Program-made: the position numbers and the translations under genes | DNA from: Penelope pileata | Taxonomy: Eukaryota; Chordata; Aves; Galliformes; Cracidae | Direction: 5' to 3' | NCBI GenBank assembly: GCA_013396635.1 | Contig: WBMW01000424.1 | Location: 62,001 to 126,000, forward strand | Length of the DNA: 64,000 nt | Notes under the pieces: model-generated | Database searches by the model: none | Told to the model about the DNA's origin: nothing | Seen by the model: only the letters and a program-made list of their open reading frames with translations | Shown here: positions 26,390 through 37,274 of the stretch, piece after piece | Layout: each line of letters begins with the position of its first letter | How positions within the stretch are numbered: position 1 is the first letter of the stretch

Positions 26390-26962
26390 CATTGCCAGCA
26401 GGTCTAGGGAGGTGATCCTCCCCCTCTACTCCTCCCTGGTCAGGCCTCAGCTGAAGTACTGTATCCAGTTCTGGGCTCGCCAGTATTAAAAATACAGGGA
26501 CCTCCTGGAAAGAGTCCAGCAGAGGGCCACAAAGACGATAAAGGGTGTGGAACATCTCCCTTATGAGGAGAGGCTCAGTAATCTTGGTCTGTTCAGCCTT
26601 GAGAAAAGAAGGCTGAGAGGAGATCTGATCAATGTGTACAAATATCTAAAGTGTGGGAGGCAAATGGACATGGGGAATCTTTTCAGTGGTGTGTGGGGAC
26701 AGGACAAGGGGAAATGGCCACAAATTGGAGCATAGGAAGTTCAACACCAGTATACGGAAGAACTTCTTGGTGCGGCTGATGGAGCACTGGAACAGGCTGC
26801 CCAGGGAGGTTGTGGAGTCTCCTTTCCTGGAGATATTCAAGACCCATCTGGATGCCTACCTGTGCAACATGTACTAGGGAACCTGCTTTAGAAGAGGGGT
26901 TGGGCTCGATGATCTCTTGAGGTCCCTTCCAACCCCTGCAATTCTGTGATTCTGTGATTCCT
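26390..26962 (+). mobile_element. CR1 LINE, ORF2 C-terminus plus 3' tail
   Basis: This is a 5'-truncated CR1 in sense orientation. It encodes the last 160 or so residues of ORF2 with frame breaks. Recognisable pieces are EVILPLYSSLVRPQ (from 26410), LLERVQQRATK (about 26506), EHLPYEERLSNLGLFSLEKR (from 26550), LRGDLINVYKYLK (from 26610), RTRGNGHKLEHRKF (about 26700) and HWNRLPREVVESPFLEIFK (from 26785). The 3' UTR follows, with TTGGGCTCGATGATCTCTTG near 26902 and an ATTCTGTG tail ending near 26960. At least one frameshift near 26700 and one in-frame stop in the first third break the frame. Reverse transcriptase catalytic motifs lie upstream and are missing, so the copy is dead. Confidence 0.95.
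26547..26877 (+). pseudogene. CR1 ORF2 C-terminal fragment, frameshifted
   Basis: Two overlapping open frames (26547-26735 and 26653-26877) together cover the C-terminal part of the CR1 ORF2 polyprotein, downstream of the reverse transcriptase. The first holds EHLPYEERLSNLGLFSLEKR and LRGDLINVYKYLK. The second holds RTRGNGHKL and LPREVVESPFLEIFK and ends at a stop just before the 3' UTR, where ORF2 normally ends. The frame changes near 26700. It has no catalytic residues and is part of the CR1 listed above, not a host gene. Confidence 0.9.
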
Positions 26963-27183
26963 AATCATTATAGACCAAGAATATGAGAGACCTTCTATTT
27001 ATGACATCAGTCAGACTACATCCAGAATAACACATGTAGATATGACTCCTCAATGTTATGTAGGCAGCATCAAGGTACATTACTAAGCCAATATTCTACT
27101 TTCAACTTGCTCTTATTCATTAATTTGAGCCTGAATTTACTGCTCATATTTTGATTTCCATGAGAAGCATGGATTATGTAATC

Positions 27184-27360
27184 TCACTGTTGGATAACCA
27201 TTCGTCCCTCTTCCGTACTTACCTGCCTGGAGATACTCCGTGATGAGGCAGGTAGTTTTCCCAAGGTGAGGCTCATCTTCGGCACTTGTGCCGAGCCCTG
27301 CAACTTCTCCAAAGGCAGGAATTCCGCGACACCATTTGTGGTGGTAGAAGACTGTATTTG
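27184..27360. other. Unclassified less AT-rich block between two CR1 pieces
   Basis: This short block has more G+C and CpG than its surroundings (CpGs at CATTCGTCC, TTCCGTAC, CTCCGTGA, CTTCGGCAC, GTGCCGAG and ATTCCGCGAC). It sits between the end of one CR1 and the readable start of the next. It could be the poorly preserved 5' part of the second CR1, an LTR fragment, or host sequence. I could not assign it. Confidence 0.4.
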
Positions 27361-27364
27361 TGCT

Positions 27365-28505
27365 CTCACCTGAAAATTTTTTTTACCGTTCAAAAGGGCA
27401 AAGGAGTCCTGGAAAGCTGGATGTTCTTCAAGAATGAAATCATAAAGGCACAGGAGCATGTCATCCCCATGTGTCAAATGACAAGCCAGTGAGGAAGGAG
27501 ACCATCCCGACTAAACAGAGAGCTCCTGCTGGATCTCAGGAAGAAAAAGAGAGCTTATGACCTTTGGAAAAAGAGGTAGACAAATCAAAAGGACTACAAA
27601 GTTGTTGTGAGGTTACACAGAGAGGAAGTTAAAAGGGCCAAAGACCAGCTAGAGCTTAACTTGGACACTACAGTAAAATATTTTTCTAAAAACATAAACA
27701 ACAAAAGTAGAATTAACTAAATAGAAACACCTAAGTAGAAACAACTAAGTAGAATCTCCACCCTTCATTGGATGCAGGGGAAAATATAGTTACAAGAAAT
27801 AAGGAAAAGCTGAACTACTTAATGCCTCCTTTGCCTCCATTTTTATCAGTAAGACTGATTGTTCTCAGGTTACCCAGCTGGCTGAGCTGAAACACAGAGG
27901 CAGGGAGAAGAATAAAGCCCTTGCAATTTAACAGGAAATGGTTAGCAATCTACTATACCACATGAATGCACATGGAGCCAGACAGGGTCCACATAAGGAT
28001 GCTAAAGAAGCTGGCAGAAGTGCTTACTAAGTCACTTTAGACAATTTACCAACAGTTCTGGCTAGCCAGAGAGGTTCCAGTTAACTGGAGTCTGGCAAAT
28101 GTGACACCTATCTAAAAGAAAGGCAGGAAGGAGGATGCAGAGAATTACAGGTCTGTCAGTCTAACCTTGGTGCCAGGGATGGTCGTGGAGCAGATCATAT
28201 TTAGTGCCATTGCATGACATACAGGATAATCAGGTGATTAGATTCAGTCAGTACGGGCTTGTGAAAGCGAAGTCCTGCTTGGCTAAATTGATCTCCTTCT
28301 ATGATAAGATGATATGCTTAGTGGACAAAGGAAAGACTGTGGATTTTGTTTACTTGGATATTTGAATCATTTGGCTGTTTCCCACAGCCTTCTCCTGGAG
28401 AAACTGGATGCTCAAGGCCTGGATAGGTGTATGCTTCACAGGGTAAAAACTGACTGGGAGGTCAGAACCAAAGGGTTTTAGTGAATGGAATTAAATCTGG
28501 TTGAG
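27365..28505 (+). mobile_element. CR1 LINE, internal ORF2 fragment (linker and start of RT)
   Basis: This is a second CR1 copy in sense orientation, separate from the one ending at 26962. In broken frames it encodes the linker between endonuclease and reverse transcriptase (KGKGVLESWMFFKNEI from about 27395; AQEHVIPMC; KKRAYDLWKKR near 27545; EEVKRAKDQLELNLDT near 27625). It continues into the first RT blocks (LAEVLTKS near 28010; ANVTPI; ENYRSVSLTLVPGMVVEQII near 28140; YGLVKAKSCLAKLISFYDK near 28250; GKTVDFVYLDI near 28330). The last includes the first aspartate of RT motif A, followed at once by a stop. It fades after VNGIKSG near 28495, so the YADD box and the 3' end are missing. Confidence 0.9.
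27712..27754. repeat. Three imperfect tandem units inside CR1
   Basis: AACTAAATAGAA, ACCTAAGTAGAA and AACTAAGTAGAA follow one another with short spacers. This is a local expansion inside the decayed CR1 linker. Confidence 0.8.
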
Positions 28506-31500
28506 TTATACAAACTTCTGACCGGAACAGTGTCTCATATAGGGAATAAATACTTGCAGAATAAGCCAGTTTTACACCTGTGGGGACTTGGTCAGTGCCT
28601 ATGTTAGAAAACTTTCCTTATCACCCTACATGCTGCATGACTTGCACTGACATCTGCCTTAACCTGTGTCTCCTTTTGTTTTCTGATTGTCCTGGCTGTT
28701 CTTCCCTAAAACTGATTTTGTCTGGAAGATGCTGGAAATAGATATGAAGCTTTGAAGAAAAGAGCATACTTTGGAAGAGATAAAACAGTTACAGTCTGTT
28801 TGAGCCATCTAACAAGTCATTACATTTGAAGTACAATTAAAAACATATAAAATATTCTGGAGAACTTGAATGCATCCACACAGAGTGAGACCAGGACAAC
28901 AGAAAAGAAGAGGGATGCTAAAAAATGGAAAGATGGCAACATATTGTTTTCTTCAGTAATAAGTGATTTGTTTACAAGACAGAACAAAGGAATACATCTA
29001 TATTGGAAAAAAAAAGCAAGAGAAAATGCTTTGAAAACAGTGATTTGATGCTTCAGAGTAGTATTTTGATTGTAATAGTCAAGTGAGTAAAGAGGACATG
29101 AAGATTGCCTTTTCTATCTTGTTCTCTTATCTACATCATAGATTCAAATTTTTCTCTTAGAAACAAACACACACAAAATAATTGAAAACAAAACAAAAAA
29201 CAAACAGAAAACCTGTGTATTTTATTCTTGCCATTACTTCATCGAAAGATAAAGTGATCATTTCCAGTGTTAATTGAGACCATGTTAAAGACATTTTTGA
29301 GGCTTCAAGATCCATGACTTGTAGATCCAGTAATGTGTTAAGCAGAGGAACTCCATCTTGTAGAAACAGAATGGGGCTAAGTGAATACTACGCAGTCTCA
29401 GAACTGCCCTGCTACCATCTCTAGAGAATATTTCACTTACATATGCGCCCTTTATGTTTTTCGGCCAAGAAAGACAGTTTGTCCCTTTCATGAAAAATAA
29501 ATCTGGCATCCAGAGCTTGAAGATCTCATTGTCTATGTTAAAGCTTTTAGTAAAACCACCTGCACAGCACTCAGTTTCTAAATGAAACATTTATTCCTGA
29601 CCTCACCTGGGGGGAACAGCTTATCCACAGTCAAAATGTGTATTTTGTCACTGTTATCCAGCTGTGCAATTTTCAAATTATCTCCATATATTTTTATGCA
29701 GAGGTTAATGTATTAGAACTCTACTCAGAATTTTCAGACCTATTTTGGGTGATCACTGAGTACAAGTATTATCAGTTGTTTTCAGAAGTATCGTAACAAT
29801 TTCCTCATGAAATATAGAAACAGCATTGAAATTAGAAGTCTAAGAAGGAATTACATAATTAAAATGTCAGTAATGACTTATCTTTCAGAAAAAGAGTATT
29901 AGTCTTTGTTTTTAAAAGCATATCATTACATTTACTTGTCACTGCTTTTCCCAGGAGTAACTGGATAATTACAAAGATTTGCTGCATACACAGAAAAATA
30001 ACTTCTGTAGGTAAATTCCCTGAACAAGATTTATTTTAACGAAAGAATCAGACTGAAAATAAACAATTTCATTTTACAGCAAAATTACTACCAATGACAT
30101 ATTACTGCAGTGAACTCTGATTTCTCTTCAGTCTAACATCATACTTCACTTCCTGCCTCTTCTGTTTAGTATGTACAGTACTTTAATGTTGTTCAGTAAG
30201 AAAAATTGGCCATTGTTTGTTAGTACTCATTAGTCTGGACTTTTTAATTACACATTAATGGGCTTACATTATTAAAATGTATAAACTGAAGCTCAGAGAA
30301 CGATGGCTTATAAGGATGGAAAGCAGGGGTAGCCTTACATGGTCAACTGTCTGCAGACATGAGCCTATTTTCCAGTCTGGCCTTCTCTACAGAAATTCTT
30401 GCAAGCAAGTCATACAGACGCATTACGACAACGTTGTGCTCTGGTCACTATGTCCTCAGAAGTGGTAACAGTATGAGTTCATCTCTATTCAATAGCATAG
30501 CAGCACTACATCAGTTCTAGAGTTTTGTCAAATCCCTATCAGCTAATGGAGACCTGTTATCTTCTTGCAATTTTGTTCACTGAGCATCACTATTATCTCT
30601 AGTTCTAGCAATAACATCTTTTCGAGTGTCATTTATTTTAGATTTTCTTATTCAGATATATTTTTGTATATCTGAGAATATGTTTCATTTTCAGCTTTTT
30701 TTTTAATGTGTTTTGTTGCTGTTGTTGTTGTTTTCCAATAGCTAGTGAATTACCAGCTCTGATAAAACAGAGGGTGGTACTTCTGAAAAAGTCATTGAAG
30801 ACTGTAGAGAAGGCTCCCTGAAGGAGATATCACATTGGGGCTGTACTAGAACTTCCAGATATGTTCAACAATTCTATGGATTTTCCTGACAGGGCAGCCT
30901 GAATATCATTAGTGCCAAATGCTATACTCTGCCCCTTGCCTCATCTTCTGAGACATTATCTTCTTTAAAGTCTTGCAAAAGTCTATCCCAGGAGGATAGA
31001 TGATCCAAAAGCTAGATGCAGAAATAGCTGTTATATGAATTTTGGGACTAAGCCCCATATTTCCTGTTGACTGTAGCCCCTGTTGGGTCGAACAGTGGAA
31101 TTACCTTATTGTACAGAGATGTTAGGGAGAGAGACTTAGTTGCCTCAAAATACTCTGACTTCTCACTGAATTTGAAGCTTTAGCCTCACTGCTAAATACT
31201 AATGTTGGACTTGCTTAATATATAAATGAATTAGTCATGCTAGCTTTAGGAGTTACAGGTAATAAGAGATTATGCTGTTCACTTACAAAGTGCAAAGCAT
31301 CAATGATCAAAAAATAATTTTTAAAAATGGCATTTTTTTGTGTATGCACAGTTGGCTGGAATATCTTGGACTTGGCATTATTGCAAAAACAGAAGGGGAA
31401 GTGTAGAAAAAAAAATATTCCATTGTACCAACCTGTATGGAGAAGGGAGTTAAGAGCAAAAATGAGGAGATTTTAAACATTTTTTGTATTTCAGATGTTC

Positions 31501-32991
31501 CCTTCCACATCCATAGCCCAATTACCTTTAGTCATTAAACAAGTTTTCTGGTTTAAGGTAGCCAAAGAGTACAAAATCTGCTTCATAAAGCTCGTAGAGC
31601 TGCTGCCTCCAAACAAGCGGGATTTGGGCAAACCATTAATCCTCCCAGCTACTGTCAGCCCTATGCAAAGCATCTTTTGATAAATAATTGTAGCTCCTGT
31701 TTTCCCACTTCCAGGTCTTCAACAGAAATCAAGCATGAGAAATTTCCACCCCCAGAAGTGTGCTTCTGTTCAAACTTATGAGTGAAGACTTAGTTAAATT
31801 GGAAGCTCTTTGCACTGTGATGTCAATTCATACCAGTGACTACCATATAATTATCATACCATAAATTACAGATGTAGCTATGGCAGTATGGTTAAAATAG
31901 CTGAGATTTCTTAGCAATTAACATAGGTTTTTATTTTTCATCCACAAGCACTTACTATTAAAAATGAATGCTGTAGATGAAAACACTGAGAATATTTCAG
32001 TTCATTAATAGATGCTGAAATTAATGTAGTGCCTGATAGCATTAAAATACAATACTGCTTCTGGTTCGTGAGAATGATAAGAGTAACTGTGAGAGCTACT
32101 TTTCTTCTGTTGCATTGAAAAACCTGTTTATGACGTTTTGAAAACAAGGGTTCACTTGTTATTATAGCTTTCTGTCCTCTCTTCAAAATCCTTTGTGACT
32201 GCTTACTTTATGAACTACAGAGATTCATGTAGAAATGGAGTCTGGACTATGTTGTTTCATAGCACAGGATTTTGGAGGTATGAATACGTAAGCATGCAGG
32301 TAAATGTTTAGATCTAGTGAAAATCTCACTAGACTCTAACTCAGGTGTTAGTGTTCAAAACTGTTCCTCTGTGCTTTTGAAATTTACAGTCATCTGTAAA
32401 CACATAAATATCCTCAGTACCTTAATCACAATAGCCTATTCATGGTAAACATGGGGATTCATCTATGACCAGGAATGACTTGTTCTAGACCACACAAAGG
32501 AGCCTATGGAACAACAGACACAGCAATGAACCATACTTCCCTCACAATCAGAAAACAGAAGCAGCCTGGGGAAAAACACAGAAGAGAGGGCAGAGTGTCC
32601 TATGTAAAATATGGTAATGGATGGCACAAAAATACCCTGAGGAAATTAAAAAAGCACACAAAGAATATGAGGTTACCCTATGGAAACAGGTAGAAATTAC
32701 ACAATTACGTCTTAGAGGCTGCCAAGTTGTCCTTCTTTAAATACCATGTAGACATATGAGGGACAGAGGCTGCAGGGGTCTCCCAAAATGAACAAAATTG
32801 ATAGTGGTGATGATGACCCTGCATGTAGGTGGAGATGTGTGATTAGTGTGGAAGAAGGATGGGCAGCTCCCCTGCGATCCAACTCCTTAACACTTCACAC
32901 TGGGCTGATGGGGAAGGACAGAAATAATGCACAGTTCTGAATCTCTGCCCTGAGTGATGTATTTATTTTCAATAACCTCTACTTATTGTAA
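28506..32991. other. Mostly unique DNA, no confirmed gene
   Basis: No gene is confirmed over about 4.5 kb. CAAA-rich low-complexity sequence occurs at 29165-29215 and GTT triplets at 30715-30732. A 101-codon minus-strand ORF at 29285-29590 carries a short motif discussed as a finding but is not called a gene. Confidence 0.6.
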
Positions 32992-33170
32992 CAGAATCAC
33001 AGAATCACATAATGGTTGAAGTTGGAATGGATCTCTAAAAGTCATTTGGTCCAACCCCTTGCTCAAGCAGGGACACCTGGATCATGTTGCCCAGGAACAT
33101 AACCAGATGGCTTTTCCCAGTGTCCAAGGAAGGAGACTCTGCAGCCTTTCCGTAACCTTTTTTATATGAC
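32992..33170 (-). mobile_element. CR1 LINE, 3' end fragment
   Basis: On the plus strand AGAATCACAGAATCACATAA (32994) is the antisense CR1 tail. It is followed by GTTGGAATGGATCTC, TTTGGTCCAACCCCTTGCTC near 33045 and AGCAGGGACACCTGGATCAT near 33066, all typical of the CR1 3' UTR read backwards. It is 5'-truncated after about 180 bases. Confidence 0.92.
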
Positions 33171-34109
33171 AAAGGTTGAAAGACTACTACAACGAGAGAC
33201 AAATAAGTGAAATATGAGCATGTATTTAACCGATTCCATGAATAGTGCTGCTTTATTTATAGCACGTCACTAAGATCCTTTATGCATATAAATATATTTG
33301 TAAGAGAATACTAAAGCTTGAATTTGATAAAGAAATGCATTTGCTTACATGATTAACACATTAGTGCTTAATGTAATCATTTATGCAATTATTCCAATCA
33401 CTAGATATATTTAAAAAAAAAAAGAAAGAAAAGAAAAAGAAAGAAAGAAATTTGGGGTCCATTGCCAAGTCCTAGGAAGTAAAAATTAGTAAATTGTAAG
33501 GAAACTTCCAGAAATTCTTATCTAGTCCTGGAGAGTATTCTGGAATAGTCTGCTTATACATTTAGATCCGAAAATCTTGAACACAGTAATCGTAGAATGG
33601 GGCCATTGACTGTGATGGGCCACAGAATTCAGAAACACTACGATAACAATATTTTCAGGCTTCTGCAGTTTGAAGAAAATAAAAAATAAGAGCATTAGAG
33701 AAACCCAGAACAGACATACAGGAATCTCTGAATGGTCAAAAAACAAGCACAGTATCTACTAAAAAATTGAAGGATCAAGACAAACACTTGAGATAAATAA
33801 GAAACATAACTTACCCTGACTGTTCCAAGCATTAATAGGGATGCACAGCTGTAATTAGCAGGGTTGTGCTATTCTTTCTGTGCTCTGTCAGTGGTGTTTG
33901 CCTGGATTTTGCTGTAATAATTTCCTTCAGACTCAGCTGATCTTTCTTTGAACATTTCTCTCCAACACAAATGATGAGTTCAAGGGAAAGTTGTACATTT
34001 TGACTGTATATTGAATGTTCAAGTCTCACCAAAGTATAAACTGTTGTCCATGTTCATTTTGCGATCTCCATATTTCTGAAACTAAAATTGAGACCACATA
34101 AGTAAAATA
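33171..34109. other. Unique AT-rich DNA with GAAA repeat
   Basis: No gene is visible. The block includes a purine-rich (GAAA)n stretch at 33413-33450 and a motif-dense AT-rich stretch at 33230-33410 noted as a candidate conserved element. Confidence 0.65.
33413..33450 (+). repeat. A-rich/(GAAA)n simple repeat
   Basis: An adenine tract runs into GAAA units of imperfect phase. It may be a poly-A-derived microsatellite. Confidence 0.9.
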
Positions 34110-34275
34110 CATGCGTTGCTCCAAAAGTAACGCCTCATATTTATTTCCATGGAAACTACAACAGCTAAAAAGAGCACAACAGTATTTGATCGGGCAAATT
34201 CTCAGCTACAAAGCACTATTTTTCAATATAGTCACCACCATTAGCCAATTCACACAGATGAACAGATGGATTTCC
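34110..34275 (-). mobile_element. Mariner transposon, 3' end fragment
   Basis: Read on the minus strand this is the last 165 or so bases of the mariner element also present at 43331-44387. The terminal repeat lies at 34110-34135 (GTTGCTCCAAAAGTAACGCC), next to a TA dinucleotide at 34108-34109, which is the mariner target. Inside it, CCATGGAAACTACAACAGCT and the antisense of the GGTGACTAT block (ATAGTCACCACCATTAGC at 34218-34235) match the other copy's 3' part. Resemblance is lost near 34275, so the rest of the element is missing here. It has no coding capacity. The 87-codon plus-strand ORF across it is a by-product. Confidence 0.87.
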
Positions 34276-35837
34276 ACCAAAGCCTTATACTACTTTGTGT
34301 ACAATGTCCAAGTCATCAACTCTGAAAGAAAGGAGAAAATTTTTTATCACAGACTGGTAAGTAAAGGAGAATGACGATAAATTGCTTGGTTGTGGTAAAC
34401 TCCAGAAGTGTTGCAGAATCAGAACTCACAAATCAGACTGGAAGTTTCAAAGCCAAATGAAGCTTCAAGTGATATTTAGGCACAACACCAGCAATTGTAT
34501 TTTCAGTTCCATTTAAGTCCTGCTACAGATGTCTTCATCATTAAATAGTTCCCATCTGACGTTGGAGACCTTTTATTTCTCAGCAAGAAAAAGTAACACT
34601 ACAACAAGCCCTGTTTGATCAAACTATATTCAGATATTAGACCAACACTTTCTATCACATTTTAGACTCTGTTTTTGAAATTTTTACAATTCTACACATG
34701 CCGAACATGTCTCTATTCTCATCAAAGACATTTAAACTACTCAGAAGTTGGCTGTATCTATTTTTTTTAATAATTAATAACAACATGTCTTTCTTTGATT
34801 CTTTCAGCTCTGTTGCATTAATGTTGCTGTGTGTTCTAGTCCAAAATACTTTTCAAATAAAGTAGGAAGTGTCAGGACTACATGCAGGAGAAGATAATTT
34901 AGAAGGACAAAGATGCCATTCAGGTCCAGAGAAAAATTGTAACTAGTCACAGTGTGAAAGCTGTGGGAGACAGTCCTCATCTTCCTTCAGCATTACCAAT
35001 AAAAGCAAAGAAAACAATGAGAGAAAAGAATCAAAGATGTGATCTTACAGATATGTATGTGCATGTGTAATTTCAGCTCTGAAAAACAGAAGTTCAGTTA
35101 CAATTAATTTCTTTCCCTCCTTTCTCCCCTGCCCTTGTTCCCATCTTGCCGCCTCTCNCAGGCTTGTCTTGATGATCATAGGATTAACATAGTCGTTATC
35201 TTACACAGACAACAGTCCACACCCAGAGCTCTTGTCCCACATTCCTTATGCTCCTTTACAGCTCCCAGGGCTTCCTCCTGATAAGTACAATGGTATCTTG
35301 ATTCCAAGGCTGATCTTCATTCACGAGGTTTACTGACTCTGCTTGTTGTAATCCCACACTTTGTCTTTTCACTTGATGGAGTTTACAATTTCTTCCAGCT
35401 TCCAAAGTGTTTAATGTCCTGACATGTAAATTCATCATGCACTTCATAGAATTTACAGGCTCTTCGATCTTGAAATTAGAGAAGAAAAGCCTGTACATTT
35501 TTAGAAACTGGTGAGAATATATTTCACTGTATTAGGCTATGAATTTTTACACTTACAGACATTTTCTACAGTTGCATAAGTCAGAGGTGCAAACAGACCT
35601 CTGTTCTCATCTGAAGATTTCCATACATTGATTAACTGATTGTTCTAGGTAAGTACAGGTTGCAGGTGAATTGATGTATTGACTCAATCTCACAATTTTT
35701 ATACATTTTACCTGTCTCACTGCTATTTTATCTAACACAGATGAGGCAGTTCCATTTTTTATAGGGGAATTCTGTCATATAGACATCTCCAAAAGACTAA
35801 AAAGAGAGGGAAAAGATACACTTTCAATGTCTCTCTC

Positions 35838-35854
35838 TTTTTTTTTTTTTTTTT
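35838..35854. repeat. T17 homopolymer
   Basis: Seventeen thymines follow a short CT-rich run. No retrogene or SINE is recognisable beside it. Confidence 0.95.
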
Positions 35855-36065
35855 AGTTTTAATACTAATGCCATAATTTAACTAATTGGTATCTGGCCTA
35901 ATTTTTTTGAGACATATAAATACTGTCACTAACAACTCCCAGGATGGGAAATGCCACTGCTTCTTGCCTGCTTGAGTTTTCTCTGTTAAGTTTAACACAA
36001 ATTCTTTCTCTCACTGAACTGTTTTTTTTTTCTTTGATTGATTTTTTTTTGCTTTGGTATTGTTC

Positions 36066-36085
36066 TTTTATTTATTTATTTATTT
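36066..36085. repeat. (TTTA)5 microsatellite
   Basis: Five TTTA units in unique AT-rich sequence. Confidence 0.9.
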
Positions 36086-37105
36086 AATTCACTCTACAAC
36101 AAACCATATCTAAAAGCAACCATGTATTACAGAGTGTCAAGGAGTTTCTGTTTGAGACTATTAACTAAATAAAGCTATTGAACCCTTGTGGTGGAAATCA
36201 TTAAAATCAACTGTTCCAAAGAGATGGACAAATATGTCAGTTTTGTTTTCCTTCTCATCATTTTGAAATCATCATTCTAGCAGGAGAAAAGAGACAAATG
36301 CATTAACAATGGCTTACCCTATAATTTCATCTGATGATGAAGTTTAATTTACTGCCACTGTTCCAATTAAATTCTATCTTGCTTCTCTAGAATCAGACAC
36401 AATAAATATAAAACTATGGATAAGAGAAAACATGGATTGATATGTGCTTCGTGCAGAGGAGGACAGAATATCAAAACACCTTTACTATTAAGAGATCAGC
36501 CATCTGAGATTCCAAATCTAGAAACTATTTTAAGAAGAACTCACCCTGCATTCATTGATTTCAGTACACCTCTACAGGAACTCATTGCTGTAACCATACA
36601 AATCAAAGCTGGACTTCAGCAGCTCAATTAAATGAGGCTGACTCAGTTCATTTCCAAGCCTTGTAGACCAATGGGAGAGAAAGATGGAGTTAAGTTTAAT
36701 TGTTACCTATTGACCTTGACTAACACTTTACAGCAGTATCATAAATATACATTATAGTATTTTTCCCCTGTCCTCACAGTCTGAAATACAGATGTAGTAT
36801 AAATCCATTGACTTTCAGTATAGTGCATTCTCCTAAGTCCATCAGGTTTTGCTGACCTGAGCGATGCATTCCTACAAGATTTTATTAAAAAAGAAAAAAA
36901 AACGAAAGCAGACTTTATTAAAACTTAACAGTACACATCACATGAGACAACCTGGACAGAACTCTTATAAGTGGTGAAAGATTTCAGAGTAGATCAAAAT
37001 ATCTTTTCCTTAGCTAAATAGCCTATATACCAAATGAGCTTGCAAATTATTAGGCAAAATTATCAGCCTCTTTCTACAGAAAGGAAAAGTGTGACTTGGT
37101 CAACA

Positions 37106-37149
37106 TAAATATATGTATATATACGTGTGTGTGTATACATATACACACC
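37106..37149. repeat. TA/TG/CA simple repeat
   Basis: An alternating purine-pyrimidine stretch runs from TATATGTATATATACG through GTGTGTGTGTATA to CATATACACAC. It is partly self-complementary and could form a hairpin or Z-DNA in principle. Confidence 0.85.
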
Positions 37150-37216
37150 AAGAATAATTGAGAAATTATTATGGATCTCACTATTTTCGCAAAAGTAGGG
37201 AACTGTGAGTCAGTAT

Positions 37217-37274
37217 GAAAAAAAAGGGGGAGGATGGGGGACAGAGAAGGAGACAGAGAGACAAAGAAGAACAG
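37217..37274 (+). repeat. Purine-rich low-complexity tract
   Basis: A nearly pure plus-strand run of A and G (GGGGGAGGATGGGGG, then GAGAAGGAGACAGAGAGAC). Its antisense yields a Ser/Pro/Leu-rich spurious ORF. Confidence 0.85.

Noticed and set aside
27184..27360. Solo LTR of an endogenous retrovirus
   Set aside because: CpG content and an LTR-like feel are suggestive, but no TG...CA ends, poly-A signal or target duplication could be seen.
30840..30885. CR1 tail near AACAATTCTATGG
   Set aside because: Only about ten bases agree and no second octamer unit or CR1 body is present.
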